NCBI GenBank assembly: GCA_014239955.1 | Contig: JAAZXW010000009.1 | Coordinates: forward strand, 106,372-170,371 | Source: Methanobacteriota archaeon | GTDB taxonomy: Archaea; Thermoplasmatota; Poseidoniia; Poseidoniales; Thalassarchaeaceae | DNA: 64,000 nucleotides | Reading direction: 5' to 3' | In this document: positions 43,001 through 51,037 of the stretch, one piece after another | Numbering within the stretch: the stretch's first letter is position 1 | Layout of the letters: each line of letters opens with the position of its first letter | Translations under genes and position numbers: made by a program | The notes under the pieces: generated by a model | The model's database searches: none | What the model saw: the letters and a program-made list of their open reading frames with translations, nothing else | What the model was told of the DNA's origin: nothing

Positions 43001-44290
43001 TCAAGGCCAAGTAAGAATGGGCCATTCTTCGTAGTCCGATTCTTCCCAGTCAAGTTTGCCCAATAGCGAGATTAATGATTCTCTATTGTCGATATCCTCT
43101 ACCACTTGGATCCTGTGCAACCAGTCTTTCAGCCTCCCAAGTTTCCTCCCCGGCTCTAGTCCAGTCAGTCTCGAAAGTAGGTTTCCATCGATCAAGGGCG
43201 AGTTCCCGGCGCGTAGTTCATCGGTTCTTCTGCAGGTATGATGGAATTGCAATGTGTCGATTCCAAGACCAGTAAGATAGTCCAGAATTCGCTTTCTGTT
43301 TGAGTCAGAAATAGTTGCCATGAATCTTCTGACGCTACTGGTCGAGTGGTCCGGTTCCAAATGTCTGTGGCCATGGAGGAATGACAAAACCAAAGCTTCG
43401 TTTCTAGAAAGCTTGAGACTCTCTGTCAATGTCTCTGCTAGTTCTGTTCCGCTTGACATTTCAGAGCTGCACATCAATGCCAGATTTACAAGATAGTCCC
43501 GACCATGGCACACCCCCAGATTAACAGATATTCTTGGAAGAATCTTCTCCAATACCCCATGTTCATGCATTTTTTCGACAATCTCTTCCGAGTTCTGCCC
43601 TTTCAAAATCACTCTCATTTCAGCCCAAATTCTTTCTTTTGAGACCCTTTCTAGCATTCCTAAATTGGAAACTATCGCGGTGCTTAGGTCGGAATCCAAC
43701 TTCCTCAGTGATCCTTCGCCTTGTTCCAAAAACCTGAATGCTCGAATCACTCTGAGGCCATCTTCACCAAGCCTCTTCTGAGCATCTCCGACTGCTTTCA
43801 AGACATCATTTTCGAGATCGGCTATTCCTCCGTGATTATCTATCAACATCCCAACCGGTTCGCTTTCTCCCACCAAAGCCCCACTGAGTTTTATTGCCAT
43901 TGCATTGATTGTGAAATCTCTCCTATCTAGGTCATCTTGGATTTCTTTTCCGAAGATTACGTTTTCTGGCCTCCTGCCATCCGCATACCCACCATCTTCT
44001 CTGAGAGTCGTTACTTCGCACTGATATGAATCGCCCTCAGTTTCATCAAGCCGCACTATCACTGTCCCGAATTTCTCGCCAACCATAATCGATCTTGGGA
44101 AAATTCCCTTCACCTCATCTGGTCTGAGATTTGTTGCTATGTCGATATCATTAGGGGCTGAGCTCGAAAGCACGTCTCTAACCCAGCCTCCGACTATCCA
44201 AGCCTCTCCTTTATCTCTCAGTCTGTCAAGTACTATCTTGTCTTGCCTTCTGAGGTCACCTAGCTCAACCCGTGCCTCCTCGTCCCTCAT
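43001..44290 (-). CDS. Class II (bacterial-type) CCA-adding enzyme / poly(A) polymerase family
   Basis: The protein has 429 residues from ATG 44290, supported by a TATA box 26 bases upstream. Class II motifs are all present: AWIVGGWVRDVLSSSAPNDIDIAT (pieces VGGWVRDVL and NDIDIAT; the catalytic DxD is DID), RRDFTINAMAIKL, GEDGLRVIRAFRF (template-binding EDxxR) and a helical C-terminal half. It adds or repairs the 3' CCA of tRNA. Archaea normally use the unrelated class I enzyme, so this looks bacterial in origin. All three tRNA genes here already encode CCA, which fits a repair role. Confidence 0.88.
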   Translation of the reverse strand: MRDEEARVELGDLRRQDKIVLDRLRDKGEAWIVGGWVRDVLSSSAPNDIDIATNLRPDEVKGIFPRSIMVGEKFGTVIVRLDETEGDSYQCEVTTLREDGGYADGRRPENVIFGKEIQDDLDRRDFTINAMAIKLSGALVGESEPVGMLIDNHGGIADLENDVLKAVGDAQKRLGEDGLRVIRAFRFLEQGEGSLRKLDSDLSTAIVSNLGMLERVSKERIWAEMRVILKGQNSEEIVEKMHEHGVLEKILPRISVNLGVCHGRDYLVNLALMCSSEMSSGTELAETLTESLKLSRNEALVLSFLHGHRHLEPDHSTSSVRRFMATISDSNRKRILDYLTGLGIDTLQFHHTCRRTDELRAGNSPLIDGNLLSRLTGLEPGRKLGRLKDWLHRIQVVEDIDNRESLISLLGKLDWEESDYEEWPILTWP

Positions 44291-44311
44291 AATCTCGCTT
44301 CCAGAGGGGCA

Positions 44312-44319
44312 GATATATT
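44312..44319. promoter_or_regulatory. Shared bidirectional TATA box
   Basis: GATATATT contains the palindrome ATATAT centred at 44315.5. It lies about 26 bases from the ATG of the CCA-enzyme gene (44290, minus strand) and about 27 from the GTG of the SerK-like gene (44343, plus strand). One TATA box could direct leaderless transcription of both divergent genes. Confidence 0.55.
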
Positions 44320-44342
44320 GAACCACGGCTCGTGCGAGGTCC

Positions 44343-44750
44343 GTGCAAGTTGATTTGATCCCCCTAGAGATTCTGCGACCACATGAGCTCACGATACCAA
44401 AGAAGGTAGATGAATTAGAGAAGATGACAAATCGCTGGAAGGCCTATGTCCTTCCCCTAGTAGTGGACATGAATACGGGAGTAATACTAGATGGGCACCA
44501 CCGTCACCAAGTTGCACTCAGATTGGGTCTGAAGTGCCTCCCCTGCGTCCAAGTGGATTATCAGGGAGACGACTCTGTAGAGCTTGACGTATGGCCAAAT
44601 TGTGGCAGGGAGTCGATTACCAAGGAAGAGGTTGTTCAAGCCGGATTACGAGGGGAGCCATTCCAACCGAAAACCAGCCGACACAGACTTTCAGACCATC
44701 TGCCACCAATATCTGTCCCACTTACCAGGCTCCTACGGGATGCTGTCTGA
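44343..44750 (+). CDS. SerK-like ParB/sulfiredoxin-fold protein
   Basis: The protein has 135 residues from GTG 44343 (TATA-supported). It has IPLEILRPHE...VLPLVVDMNTGVILDGHHRHQVALRLGL, the DGHHR motif of ParB/sulfiredoxin-fold proteins, and ends with PFQPKTSRHRL. These resemble SerK, the archaeal ADP-dependent free-serine kinase, and SbnI. Known SerK proteins are longer (about 240 residues), so this may be a minimal form or have another role. No DNA-partition partner (ParA) is nearby, which argues against chromosome segregation. The assignment is by motif only. Confidence 0.6.
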   Translation: MQVDLIPLEILRPHELTIPKKVDELEKMTNRWKAYVLPLVVDMNTGVILDGHHRHQVALRLGLKCLPCVQVDYQGDDSVELDVWPNCGRESITKEEVVQAGLRGEPFQPKTSRHRLSDHLPPISVPLTRLLRDAV

Positions 44751-44772
44751 TCAAGGATAGTATTCCAGCCGA

Positions 44773-45759
44773 TTAAGGGACTAAGTCTTCATGATCACCC
44801 AGAAAATCAGTAACCTCTTCCGGAGATCCAGGGCTCGCTATGTCAATTGACAGAAACTCGCTGAAAATAGGCCATAGTGGGCCCAACCAGTCTATTTCGG
44901 ACATCAGAAGGTCGACCACGGGGTGCTCCATTATTTCATCCTCTGTTGAGTCCTCGTCAATGAATGGGAGATCGCTCGGCATTTCTCTCAGAGCGTCTAT
45001 CAAATCCTGGACTCTCGCAGAAGTGGACCCTTCTATCTCCACTAGCCCCCCTACCAAGTCAAAGGCGTCTTCGATGTGGCTTGCGAGCGAATTTGGATCA
45101 AGAGGGCCGGCTTCAGACTCCCCTACGTCCATTGGCCCAAACACTACTCCTCCTAGGTCTGTGTCAAACCACATGCCACCTTGCTTTTCCTTCTTCAATA
45201 GTCTCTGGTGAACTGGTCCCCCAAATGGCCCTAGTACGAATCCCCCATCAATAACGAGATGCTCAAGCGTTTCCGGTATTTCCCTCACTGAACCTGAAAT
45301 CAGGACTCTTTCGAAACTTTTCGAGTATTCATCACTGCTCTCCATATCATGCGGTCGAAGGACCCTAATGAGTCCCGAAGCCCGGTGAAGGCTGAGGCGC
45401 TCCTCAGTATGTTCTCTGACCTCTTCGTGTGGTTCGATTATCGTCACCGAACCGTCTCTGCCCACCATTCTGTCGATAATCGCAGCTAGAAAACCCCCCT
45501 TGGAACCAATCAGCATGATGTCTTGCCCCTCAATAATCTCAAGATGATGGAGAAGTGTGGCAATCATGTGGGGTGCGGAAATGGTTCTTGTCGCTCCAAA
45601 GCCAGTAAACAGAAATGGTACTGGGCGATCGTTCCAGAAGGGCTCTAAGTCGTAGTCAGTAAAGTCAGCTGGATCGACATCCTCCATCGCAATCTTAGTC
45701 AATTCATCAAAGGGCACTCCTGCTGCTTCAAGTCTCCCAATCAATTCGGTCATTGGCAT
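44773..45759 (-). CDS. Protein-L-isoaspartate methyltransferase-like protein with C-terminal extension
   Basis: The protein has 328 residues; ATG 45753 is an alternative start two codons in. The first about 200 residues follow the PCMT family: RPVPFLFTGFGATRTISAPHMIATLLHHLEI, then SAM motif I LIGSKGGFLAAIIDRMVGRDGSV (in PCMT usually EIGTGSGY, so the Gly-rich loop is altered). PCMT repairs isoaspartyl damage in aging proteins. The C-terminal 120 acidic residues are unrecognised. The altered loop leaves activity uncertain; it may be a diverged paralogue. Confidence 0.68.
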   Translation of the reverse strand: MPMTELIGRLEAAGVPFDELTKIAMEDVDPADFTDYDLEPFWNDRPVPFLFTGFGATRTISAPHMIATLLHHLEIIEGQDIMLIGSKGGFLAAIIDRMVGRDGSVTIIEPHEEVREHTEERLSLHRASGLIRVLRPHDMESSDEYSKSFERVLISGSVREIPETLEHLVIDGGFVLGPFGGPVHQRLLKKEKQGGMWFDTDLGGVVFGPMDVGESEAGPLDPNSLASHIEDAFDLVGGLVEIEGSTSARVQDLIDALREMPSDLPFIDEDSTEDEIMEHPVVDLLMSEIDWLGPLWPIFSEFLSIDIASPGSPEEVTDFLGDHEDLVP

Positions 45760-45829
45760 GTTAGTAGACCCCTCCAGTTGGTGATAACCACCATAGAGGA
45801 TTTGAATGCATTGCTCCTCGGACCTCCTG

Positions 45830-45905
45830 GGGTCCGTGGTCTAGGGGTTATGACGTCGCTCTTACAAAGCGAAGATCGCAGGTTCAATTCCTGCCGGACC
45901 CACCA
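45830..45905 (+). tRNA. tRNA-Val (UAC), CCA encoded
   Basis: The cloverleaf folds fully. Acceptor GGGTCCG pairs with CGGACCC. The anticodon arm is TCGCT-CTTACAA-AGCGA with anticodon TAC. The T arm is GCAGG-TTCAATT-CCTGC. Discriminator A is at 45902 and genomic CCA at 45903-45905. No intron. It lies alone between the PCMT-like and cinA genes. Confidence 0.95.
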
Positions 45906-45967
45906 ATAAAATTACATTGCCGAGGGTGAAAATTGATGATTTCATTCACTGAAAAGGTCAATAGTGT

Positions 45968-46678
45968 GTGCCGAGACAGAATTTCGTGGTTGAAGAGGCC
46001 GCAGCCCTCGCTTCGAGATTGAAGCACCGCCTCACAAAGAAAGATTGGACAATCTCAACCGCTGAATCCTGTACAGGTGGCCTCATTTCGTCCTTGCTAA
46101 CTGACATTTCAGGGGCTAGTGCTTGGTTCAAGCAAGGATGGATAGTGTATTCCAACGAGTCCAAGATGAGGGAATTGGGCGTGGAGAAATCCGCTTTCGA
46201 TGATGATGGTTTGGGAGCCGTTTCCCACAAGGTCGCAGTTCAGATGGCCAGAGGCGCAAGATACAAGTCCGGTTCGAACGTTGCAATTGCCGTAACCGGA
46301 ATTGCTGGCCCCGGTGGGGCAACCGAGACCAAGGAAGTCGGACGTGTCCACGTTGCAGTGATTGCCGAGGACTACTTCCTTGTCAGAAGAATGGATTTTG
46401 GCGATAACGACCGACTAGATAACAAGAGATCGTTCGCTTCATTCGCCCTGAGGCTGGCATTGGAAGCCATAGACAGGGTTGAGAGGGGCGCAAAGACGGA
46501 AACCTCACTCAGCAGTGGCCCGGTAGAAATCGATGAGTCCGAGGAAGTAAGCGGCAAAGCATCACTTCATGGAACAGAGGAGTGGGAAGGCGGGATTTCT
46601 TGGGGTTCGGAGAAGAAAACAGTCTCCCAATCACTCAAGAAGATTGACTTAGCTTCACTGATCGATTGGGGGAAATAA
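45968..46678 (+). CDS. CinA C-terminal domain protein (nicotinamide-nucleotide amidase family)
   Basis: The protein has 236 residues from a GTG start. CinA-C domain signatures: TISTAESCTGGLISSLLTDISGAS, GWIVYSNESKMRELGV, AVSHKVAVQMARGAR, AIAVTGIAGPGGATETKEVGRVHVAV. Members deamidate NMN to NaMN (PncC) in NAD recycling, with the catalytic Ser in AESCTGG. A 60-residue acidic C-terminal tail is additional. The N-terminal MoaB-like domain of full CinA is absent. Confidence 0.88.
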   Translation: MPRQNFVVEEAAALASRLKHRLTKKDWTISTAESCTGGLISSLLTDISGASAWFKQGWIVYSNESKMRELGVEKSAFDDDGLGAVSHKVAVQMARGARYKSGSNVAIAVTGIAGPGGATETKEVGRVHVAVIAEDYFLVRRMDFGDNDRLDNKRSFASFALRLALEAIDRVERGAKTETSLSSGPVEIDESEEVSGKASLHGTEEWEGGISWGSEKKTVSQSLKKIDLASLIDWGK

Positions 46679-46747
46679 TTGACAATCTCAATTTTCTCAA
46701 TTTTCTTATCGATACCATGAAGGGCGTCCACATACGACGTCCAAAGC

Positions 46748-48364
46748 ATGCACTCGCATGGTTGGGGGGAGATGTACAAGCAACTCATCGCTGCTGGCCT
46801 GATTGTTCAGACTAGTGCCGTAGGTAAACTGGAGAACCTCCAGAGCGTAATCCCAATTATTGAGGCAGCCAACTCTTCTGGTGTTAGGCTTCTTAACGCA
46901 AGTACTGTTGAGGAACTGTTGGCGTTTTCTCCAAGTGAACTGGAAGATTCTGACCACCCTAATCTTCCACTCTCACAGACAACCCTCCCTAAAAACGAGC
47001 AAGAATCCTCCCATGGCAGAGTTCTGGCTCCCATTGGATCAACAACCAAACCCTCTCATCCCCTACCACGTCCCTCCATGGGCTACAATATCGCTGACTT
47101 CCCATTAGAGGCATCAGAGGTGGATTCTGATGTAGAGATTCATTTCGACATCACTGGCAACTCTTCCACTGAGGGGAGGATCCTAGACATGCAGTCTTGT
47201 TTCAAAAGCCGTCTAAAGCAGATTAGAGAAATCATGCTATCCCAGAGGTCCCTGCCAAGGAGGCCAACGAGTAACTCAGAGGCATGGAGGAATAGGAGCC
47301 GATACAACTCCAAGAACTACGAAATCACGATCGTCGGTCTTGCCAGTGATGTGAGATGGACTAGGACGGGAAGCATGCGTTTCGTTGTCGAGGATGAATC
47401 CTCTCAGATTCCTTGCATACTCAAGCCTCCTTCGGATGCTTCCCCGCTTCACCCTTCACTTGATGGCCTAATGAACGATGAGGTAGTAGGAGTAAGTGGC
47501 TGGTTCCTCTCCGGAGGCGGCGAGCCAATTTTCTTCGCTAGGGACATACACAAGCCACCTCTGGGAAACCACTCCAAGGCCCAGTCCGGACAGGAATATG
47601 CAGTATCTGCCGCTTTCCTATCTGATGTTCATTTTGGAAGCAAGACTTTCCTGGGGCCCCAATGGGAGAAGATGATCCATTGGTTCAAGAACGATCCCTT
47701 GGCTAGGACTGTGAAATACTTCGTTTTGAGTGGTGATGGTGTCGATGGCGTGGGAATTTACCCGGGCCAGGAAAGACACCTCACTATCACCGACCTCTTC
47801 AACCAGTATGGGGAGCTGGCAAGGATGTTGGAAGAAGTTCCCGATTGGGTCGATGTGATAATGCTCCCCGGCAATCACGACGCAGTTCGACCGGCTGAAC
47901 CCCAGCCAGCCCTTGATCCCGATGTTCAGCAGGATTATTCCAACACGACATTCGTTGGAAACCCCTGTGACTTCAGCTTGCATGGGGTCAGGGTCTTGTC
48001 ATACCACGGCAAGAGTATAGATGACTTCGTCGCCACACTTCGCTCGGTCACTTACTCCAAGCCAGAGATGGCTATGCGTGCAATGCTTGAGAGAAGGCAC
48101 CTCGCTCCATCGTGGGGGGGGAAGACTCCACTTTCCCCAGAACCCGAGGATCGCCTAGTGATCCCCGTGGTCCCTGACATTTTCGTTACTGGGCACGTCC
48201 ATGGCCACTTCGTCGGCGATCACAAGGGGACATTGATGGTCCACAGTTCTACGTGGCAGGACCAGACAGACTTCCAGAGGATGTTGGGATTTCAGCCAAA
48301 GCCCTGCATTCTTACTGTTGTTAACCTACACACATTCGCTACTGAGTCAATCAGCTTCATCTAG
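46748..48364 (+). CDS. polB: DNA polymerase D small subunit DP1 (3'-5' exonuclease)
   Basis: The protein has 538 residues. PolD is the euryarchaeal replicative polymerase; DP1 is its proofreading Mre11-like phosphatase-fold subunit. Metal motifs are intact: SDVHFGS (about 292), SGDGVDGVGIYPGQ, LPGNHDAVRPAEPQPAL (about 373) and VTGHVHGH (about 482). Before these lies an OB-fold (EITIVGLASDVRWTRTGS...). The N-terminal 150 residues have a helical domain and a disordered linker. ATG 46772 is an alternative start. Its 3' end overlaps the HAD phosphatase gene by 18 bases on the other strand. Confidence 0.94.
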   Translation: MHSHGWGEMYKQLIAAGLIVQTSAVGKLENLQSVIPIIEAANSSGVRLLNASTVEELLAFSPSELEDSDHPNLPLSQTTLPKNEQESSHGRVLAPIGSTTKPSHPLPRPSMGYNIADFPLEASEVDSDVEIHFDITGNSSTEGRILDMQSCFKSRLKQIREIMLSQRSLPRRPTSNSEAWRNRSRYNSKNYEITIVGLASDVRWTRTGSMRFVVEDESSQIPCILKPPSDASPLHPSLDGLMNDEVVGVSGWFLSGGGEPIFFARDIHKPPLGNHSKAQSGQEYAVSAAFLSDVHFGSKTFLGPQWEKMIHWFKNDPLARTVKYFVLSGDGVDGVGIYPGQERHLTITDLFNQYGELARMLEEVPDWVDVIMLPGNHDAVRPAEPQPALDPDVQQDYSNTTFVGNPCDFSLHGVRVLSYHGKSIDDFVATLRSVTYSKPEMAMRAMLERRHLAPSWGGKTPLSPEPEDRLVIPVVPDIFVTGHVHGHFVGDHKGTLMVHSSTWQDQTDFQRMLGFQPKPCILTVVNLHTFATESISFI

Positions 48365-49051
48365 AGTAGAAATCTCCTCCCCTGGGAAAATGTAGGGCCA
48401 AATCAACTTCAGATCCTTGTCATTTACTACTGGAACCCCTGCCTCTTCGAATGCCAACTTGGCTCTATCTCTCCTTGGATTGAACCCTATGAAATGAGAG
48501 CCATCGATAATCATGGACAGGTCTGTACTAGAGTCGCCAACTGAAATAATCTCAGAGGCTTCGAAGCCGTTAATTCTTGCAAGTTTCTCCACCATTAGTC
48601 CCTTGTTGTGTGAGAAAACCCTTGTCGGAAGACCCTTCACTAGCCATCCATCTTCATCCCACTCGAACCCGTTAGCCACCCAATCATCCACTTTCAACAT
48701 ATTTGCTATCGCTCCGACGAAAATATCTACGCCCGAGGAAACTATTGCCACGAAAACCCCTCTCTTTTGCAGACCCTCAACTACCTCTCTTGCACCTTCT
48801 ATTAGCCCCACTCCGCTATAGCACCTCATGATGACGTCTCTGTGTATTTCGGGACTAATCCCCCTCCAAAGTTGAATGTCGTGGGCTACGAACTCTTCCT
48901 CAGAGATTTCACCATCCAAGAACCGCTCGAGGGTTTTCTGATGCTCCCCACCGTCATCTTCTCCGGTTCCAAATTGCTTGTGTATCAATTGCCAGGATGA
49001 TCCGTTATCCGACAGAACCCCATCACAGTCGAAAACTACTGCCCTTATCAT
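48347..49051 (-). CDS. HAD-family phosphatase, phosphoserine phosphatase-like
   Basis: The protein has 234 residues from ATG 49051; GTG 49060 with TAATAATT 25 bases upstream is an alternative. HAD motifs: VVFDCDGVLSD (catalytic Asp pair), VAIVSSGVDIF (Ser), the Lys in SHNKGLMVEK, and SVGDSSTDLSM (acidic metal site). The layout, with an insert cap at about 20-90 (WQLIHKQFG...DGEISEEEFVAHDIQLW), is like SerB. A SerK-like gene lies 4 kb away, but no physical link is seen. Confidence 0.82.
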   Translation of the reverse strand: MIRAVVFDCDGVLSDNGSSWQLIHKQFGTGEDDGGEHQKTLERFLDGEISEEEFVAHDIQLWRGISPEIHRDVIMRCYSGVGLIEGAREVVEGLQKRGVFVAIVSSGVDIFVGAIANMLKVDDWVANGFEWDEDGWLVKGLPTRVFSHNKGLMVEKLARINGFEASEIISVGDSSTDLSMIIDGSHFIGFNPRRDRAKLAFEEAGVPVVNDKDLKLIWPYIFPGEEISTLDEAD

Positions 49052-49129
49052 CTGAAACACCCCGATTACTGGAAGACGGCTAATAATTGGGCAGGTGACT
49101 TGATTTGGCTAGAGTCTACGGACCCCTTC

Positions 49130-49396
49130 ATGGAGGACGACAATGATTTCGTTCGTGCAATCAAGGTAAAGATGCTAATGTTCGGTCCTCTCGCCGAAAA
49201 AATGGGTACTAGGGAGATTGACGTCTCCCTAATCGAAGGCACATCTGTGGAGGAACTTGCAGAGAGGTTCGAACTACTGGAAATGATCTCATCCGGACTG
49301 AGAGTGGCGATTGACGGCAAAATTGAATCAGATGTCTCAAGATTGCTTCATGACGCCGCCGAAGTGGCCTTCCTGCCACCAGTTTCCGGCGGTTGA
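49130..49396 (+). CDS. MoaD/ThiS-type ubiquitin-like sulfur carrier
   Basis: The protein has 88 residues from ATG 49130; an upstream in-frame start at 49100 and an inner GTG are possible. It has the beta-grasp pattern IKVKMLMFGPLAEKMGTREIDV and ends in the diagnostic FLPPVSGG. The exposed GG is adenylated and thiocarboxylated for molybdopterin or tRNA thiolation, or used as an archaeal SAMP protein modifier. Which of these cannot be told from sequence; no MoaE or E1-like gene is in the window. Confidence 0.82.
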   Translation: MEDDNDFVRAIKVKMLMFGPLAEKMGTREIDVSLIEGTSVEELAERFELLEMISSGLRVAIDGKIESDVSRLLHDAAEVAFLPPVSGG

Positions 49397-49450
49397 CCAC
49401 CAATGATGCCAAAGCATTTGAAGCAAGGGCCCACACATCGCTCTGATAGC

Positions 49451-49657
49451 ATGGCACTCGGCTCAACTGAAATCGTTATTCTGGTAGTTTTTGGCATTTT
49501 GATTTTCGGTGCCAATAAAATACCCCAATTGGCAAGAGGAGTCGGTCGGGCCAAGGGCGAGTTCCAGATGGGGATGAAGGAGGCATCAGAGATGGCTGCG
49601 ATTGAGGATATGGACAGAGGTGGAATGACAAACGATGTTTCCTCCGAGCAAGAGTGA
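49451..49657 (+). CDS. tatA: Twin-arginine translocase subunit TatA
   Basis: The protein has 68 residues from ATG 49451; an in-frame ATG at 49403 would add 16. One membrane helix (EIVILVVFGILIFGANKIP), the FG..KIPQLARGVGRAKGEF hinge and an amphipathic helix are typical TatA/E. TatA forms the pore for export of folded proteins, often with metal cofactors. No tatC was seen in the window. Its stop abuts that of nob1. Confidence 0.9.
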   Translation: MALGSTEIVILVVFGILIFGANKIPQLARGVGRAKGEFQMGMKEASEMAAIEDMDRGGMTNDVSSEQE

Positions 49658-50155
49658 CTACCTCTTCTTCATCACTCTCAACTCTGAACCACATTCGATG
49701 CATTCTCCAACGCTCTCGCTAGCAGGTCTGGTATTTTTTGGCATGCCTGCAACCACTCCGCATCCACGACACTTAATCTCCCATTCCCAAACCTCCGAGA
49801 TTCCCTTGGATTCAACTGGGGACCATTTCAATCCAACTGAACTGCAGAGGTTTTGCAGCCTGTAGTCATCAGTATGAATGTGACCACCCAACTCTATCGC
49901 GAGAGCGAATAGACGCAGATCCGTCTCTGAGAGGCCACCCAAGTCACCAGTCTTACTCGCAATTCTAGTGGCTTCTTCCAATGATTCTCTTGAAGGCGAA
50001 CTCCAATTCATCCGAACAGCCTCTATTGACAACATTCTATCTGGAGAAACCCGATCGACCTCGAGTCTCTGGCTCTCAACTACGAATCCCCCCTCTAAGG
50101 AAACTAATGGCCAGTTGATTAATGCAGAAGTGTCGAGTACGTCAGGCTCGGTCAT
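49658..50155 (-). CDS. nob1: Nob1-type PIN endonuclease for 16S rRNA 3' maturation
   Basis: The protein has 165 residues from ATG 50155, where MTEPDVLDTSALI places the first PIN aspartate as in Nob1; ATG 50206 would add 17 residues. It has the PIN acidic residues in DTSALI, LSETDLRLFALA and TDDYRLQNL. The C-terminal zinc ribbon (CRGCG...CIECGSEL) is that of Nob1, which cuts pre-16S rRNA at the 3' end. Convergent with tatA. Confidence 0.88.
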   Translation of the reverse strand: MTEPDVLDTSALINWPLVSLEGGFVVESQRLEVDRVSPDRMLSIEAVRMNWSSPSRESLEEATRIASKTGDLGGLSETDLRLFALAIELGGHIHTDDYRLQNLCSSVGLKWSPVESKGISEVWEWEIKCRGCGVVAGMPKNTRPASESVGECIECGSELRVMKKR

Positions 50156-50252
50156 GACCCCGCGTCTTCGCATTATGATTAGAGTTCTGTTATCGGTATT
50201 GTCCATTATGGAATGAAGTAACCGTTATCCCATTGCCTTCAGACGAAAAGTC

Positions 50253-50861
50253 ATGCTGGTACAGATTACTGAGTCAGTTGTCAGTTGTGGGAGTGGGTTC
50301 GGCTTAGTCGGACTTGCCGTAGTTTCTGCCACTGAGGCAGCACTCCAACCAGTCCCGCCCGATCTTCTCGTTCTCCCAATGTCACTGGAGGCCAGTAGTA
50401 AGTTAGAACTCCTCGCAATTTTCCTAGTTGCCACATTGTTCAGCGTTGTTGGCTCGTTAGTGGGATATGCAATCGGACTTTATGCAGGCCGCCCAGCCAT
50501 TGAGAAACTCGCAAAGCCCTCTCTATCGAGGAAGCTAGACGAGCTGATTAACAGGTATGGGGATACGGGAGTTTTCATCGCAGCAGTCTCTCCAATTCCG
50601 TACAAACTTCTGGCATGGACGGCTGGAGCAGGGAGGATGGACGTCCGTACCTTCGTGTCAGCCGGATTTTTTGGTAGAGGAATCAGATTTGGAATGGAGG
50701 TACTAGTTGTGGGTTATTGGGGTGAAGAATTCATGAAATTGCTAGAAGACCCTCTTTTCTGGATTATCATTGGTGTTTTCTCAATCGCGGCTTTCATCCC
50801 ACTGAATGCTTGGTGGAACGACTTGGATGACCCTGCCGATGAGCACCGACAACAGAACTGA
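50253..50861 (+). CDS. DedA/VTT-family membrane protein (YqaA-like)
   Basis: The protein has 202 residues with about five helices. VTT-domain features: AVVSATEAALQPVPPDLLVLPMSL (re-entrant segment), VGSLVGYAIGLYAGRPAIEKL, and YGDTGVFIAAVSPIPYKLLAWTAGAGRM. The latter matches the YqaA branch of the DedA superfamily (lipid scrambling or flipping and membrane homeostasis in characterised members). It is followed 31 bases later by tRNA-Glu. Confidence 0.82.
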   Translation: MLVQITESVVSCGSGFGLVGLAVVSATEAALQPVPPDLLVLPMSLEASSKLELLAIFLVATLFSVVGSLVGYAIGLYAGRPAIEKLAKPSLSRKLDELINRYGDTGVFIAAVSPIPYKLLAWTAGAGRMDVRTFVSAGFFGRGIRFGMEVLVVGYWGEEFMKLLEDPLFWIIIGVFSIAAFIPLNAWWNDLDDPADEHRQQN

Positions 50862-50892
50862 TTATGAGAAAGTAGCAACTCGGAAATACAGC

Positions 50893-50970
50893 GCTCCTGT
50901 GGTGTAGTACGGTCCATCATTCCGGGTTTTCATCCCGGCGACCCGGGTTCAAATCCCGGCAGGAGCACCA
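50893..50970 (+). tRNA. tRNA-Glu (UUC), CCA encoded
   Basis: Acceptor GCTCCTG pairs with CAGGAGC. The anticodon arm is CCGGG-TTTTCAT-CCCGG with anticodon TTC. The T arm is CCGGG-TTCAAAT-CCCGG. Discriminator A is at 50967, then genomic CCA. The D arm (GTGTAGTACGGTCCATCAT) is like other archaeal tRNA-Glu. No intron. Confidence 0.95.
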
Positions 50971-51037
50971 AAAATTAGTTGACCACCCATGATTCACCCT
51001 CACGCACGACTTGAAATCTTATCACCATCTGGGAGAT

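Noticed and set aside
44343..44750. ParB chromosome-partition protein
   Set aside because: No ParA, no parS-like repeat and no HTH domain; the motif pattern fits SerK/SbnI better.
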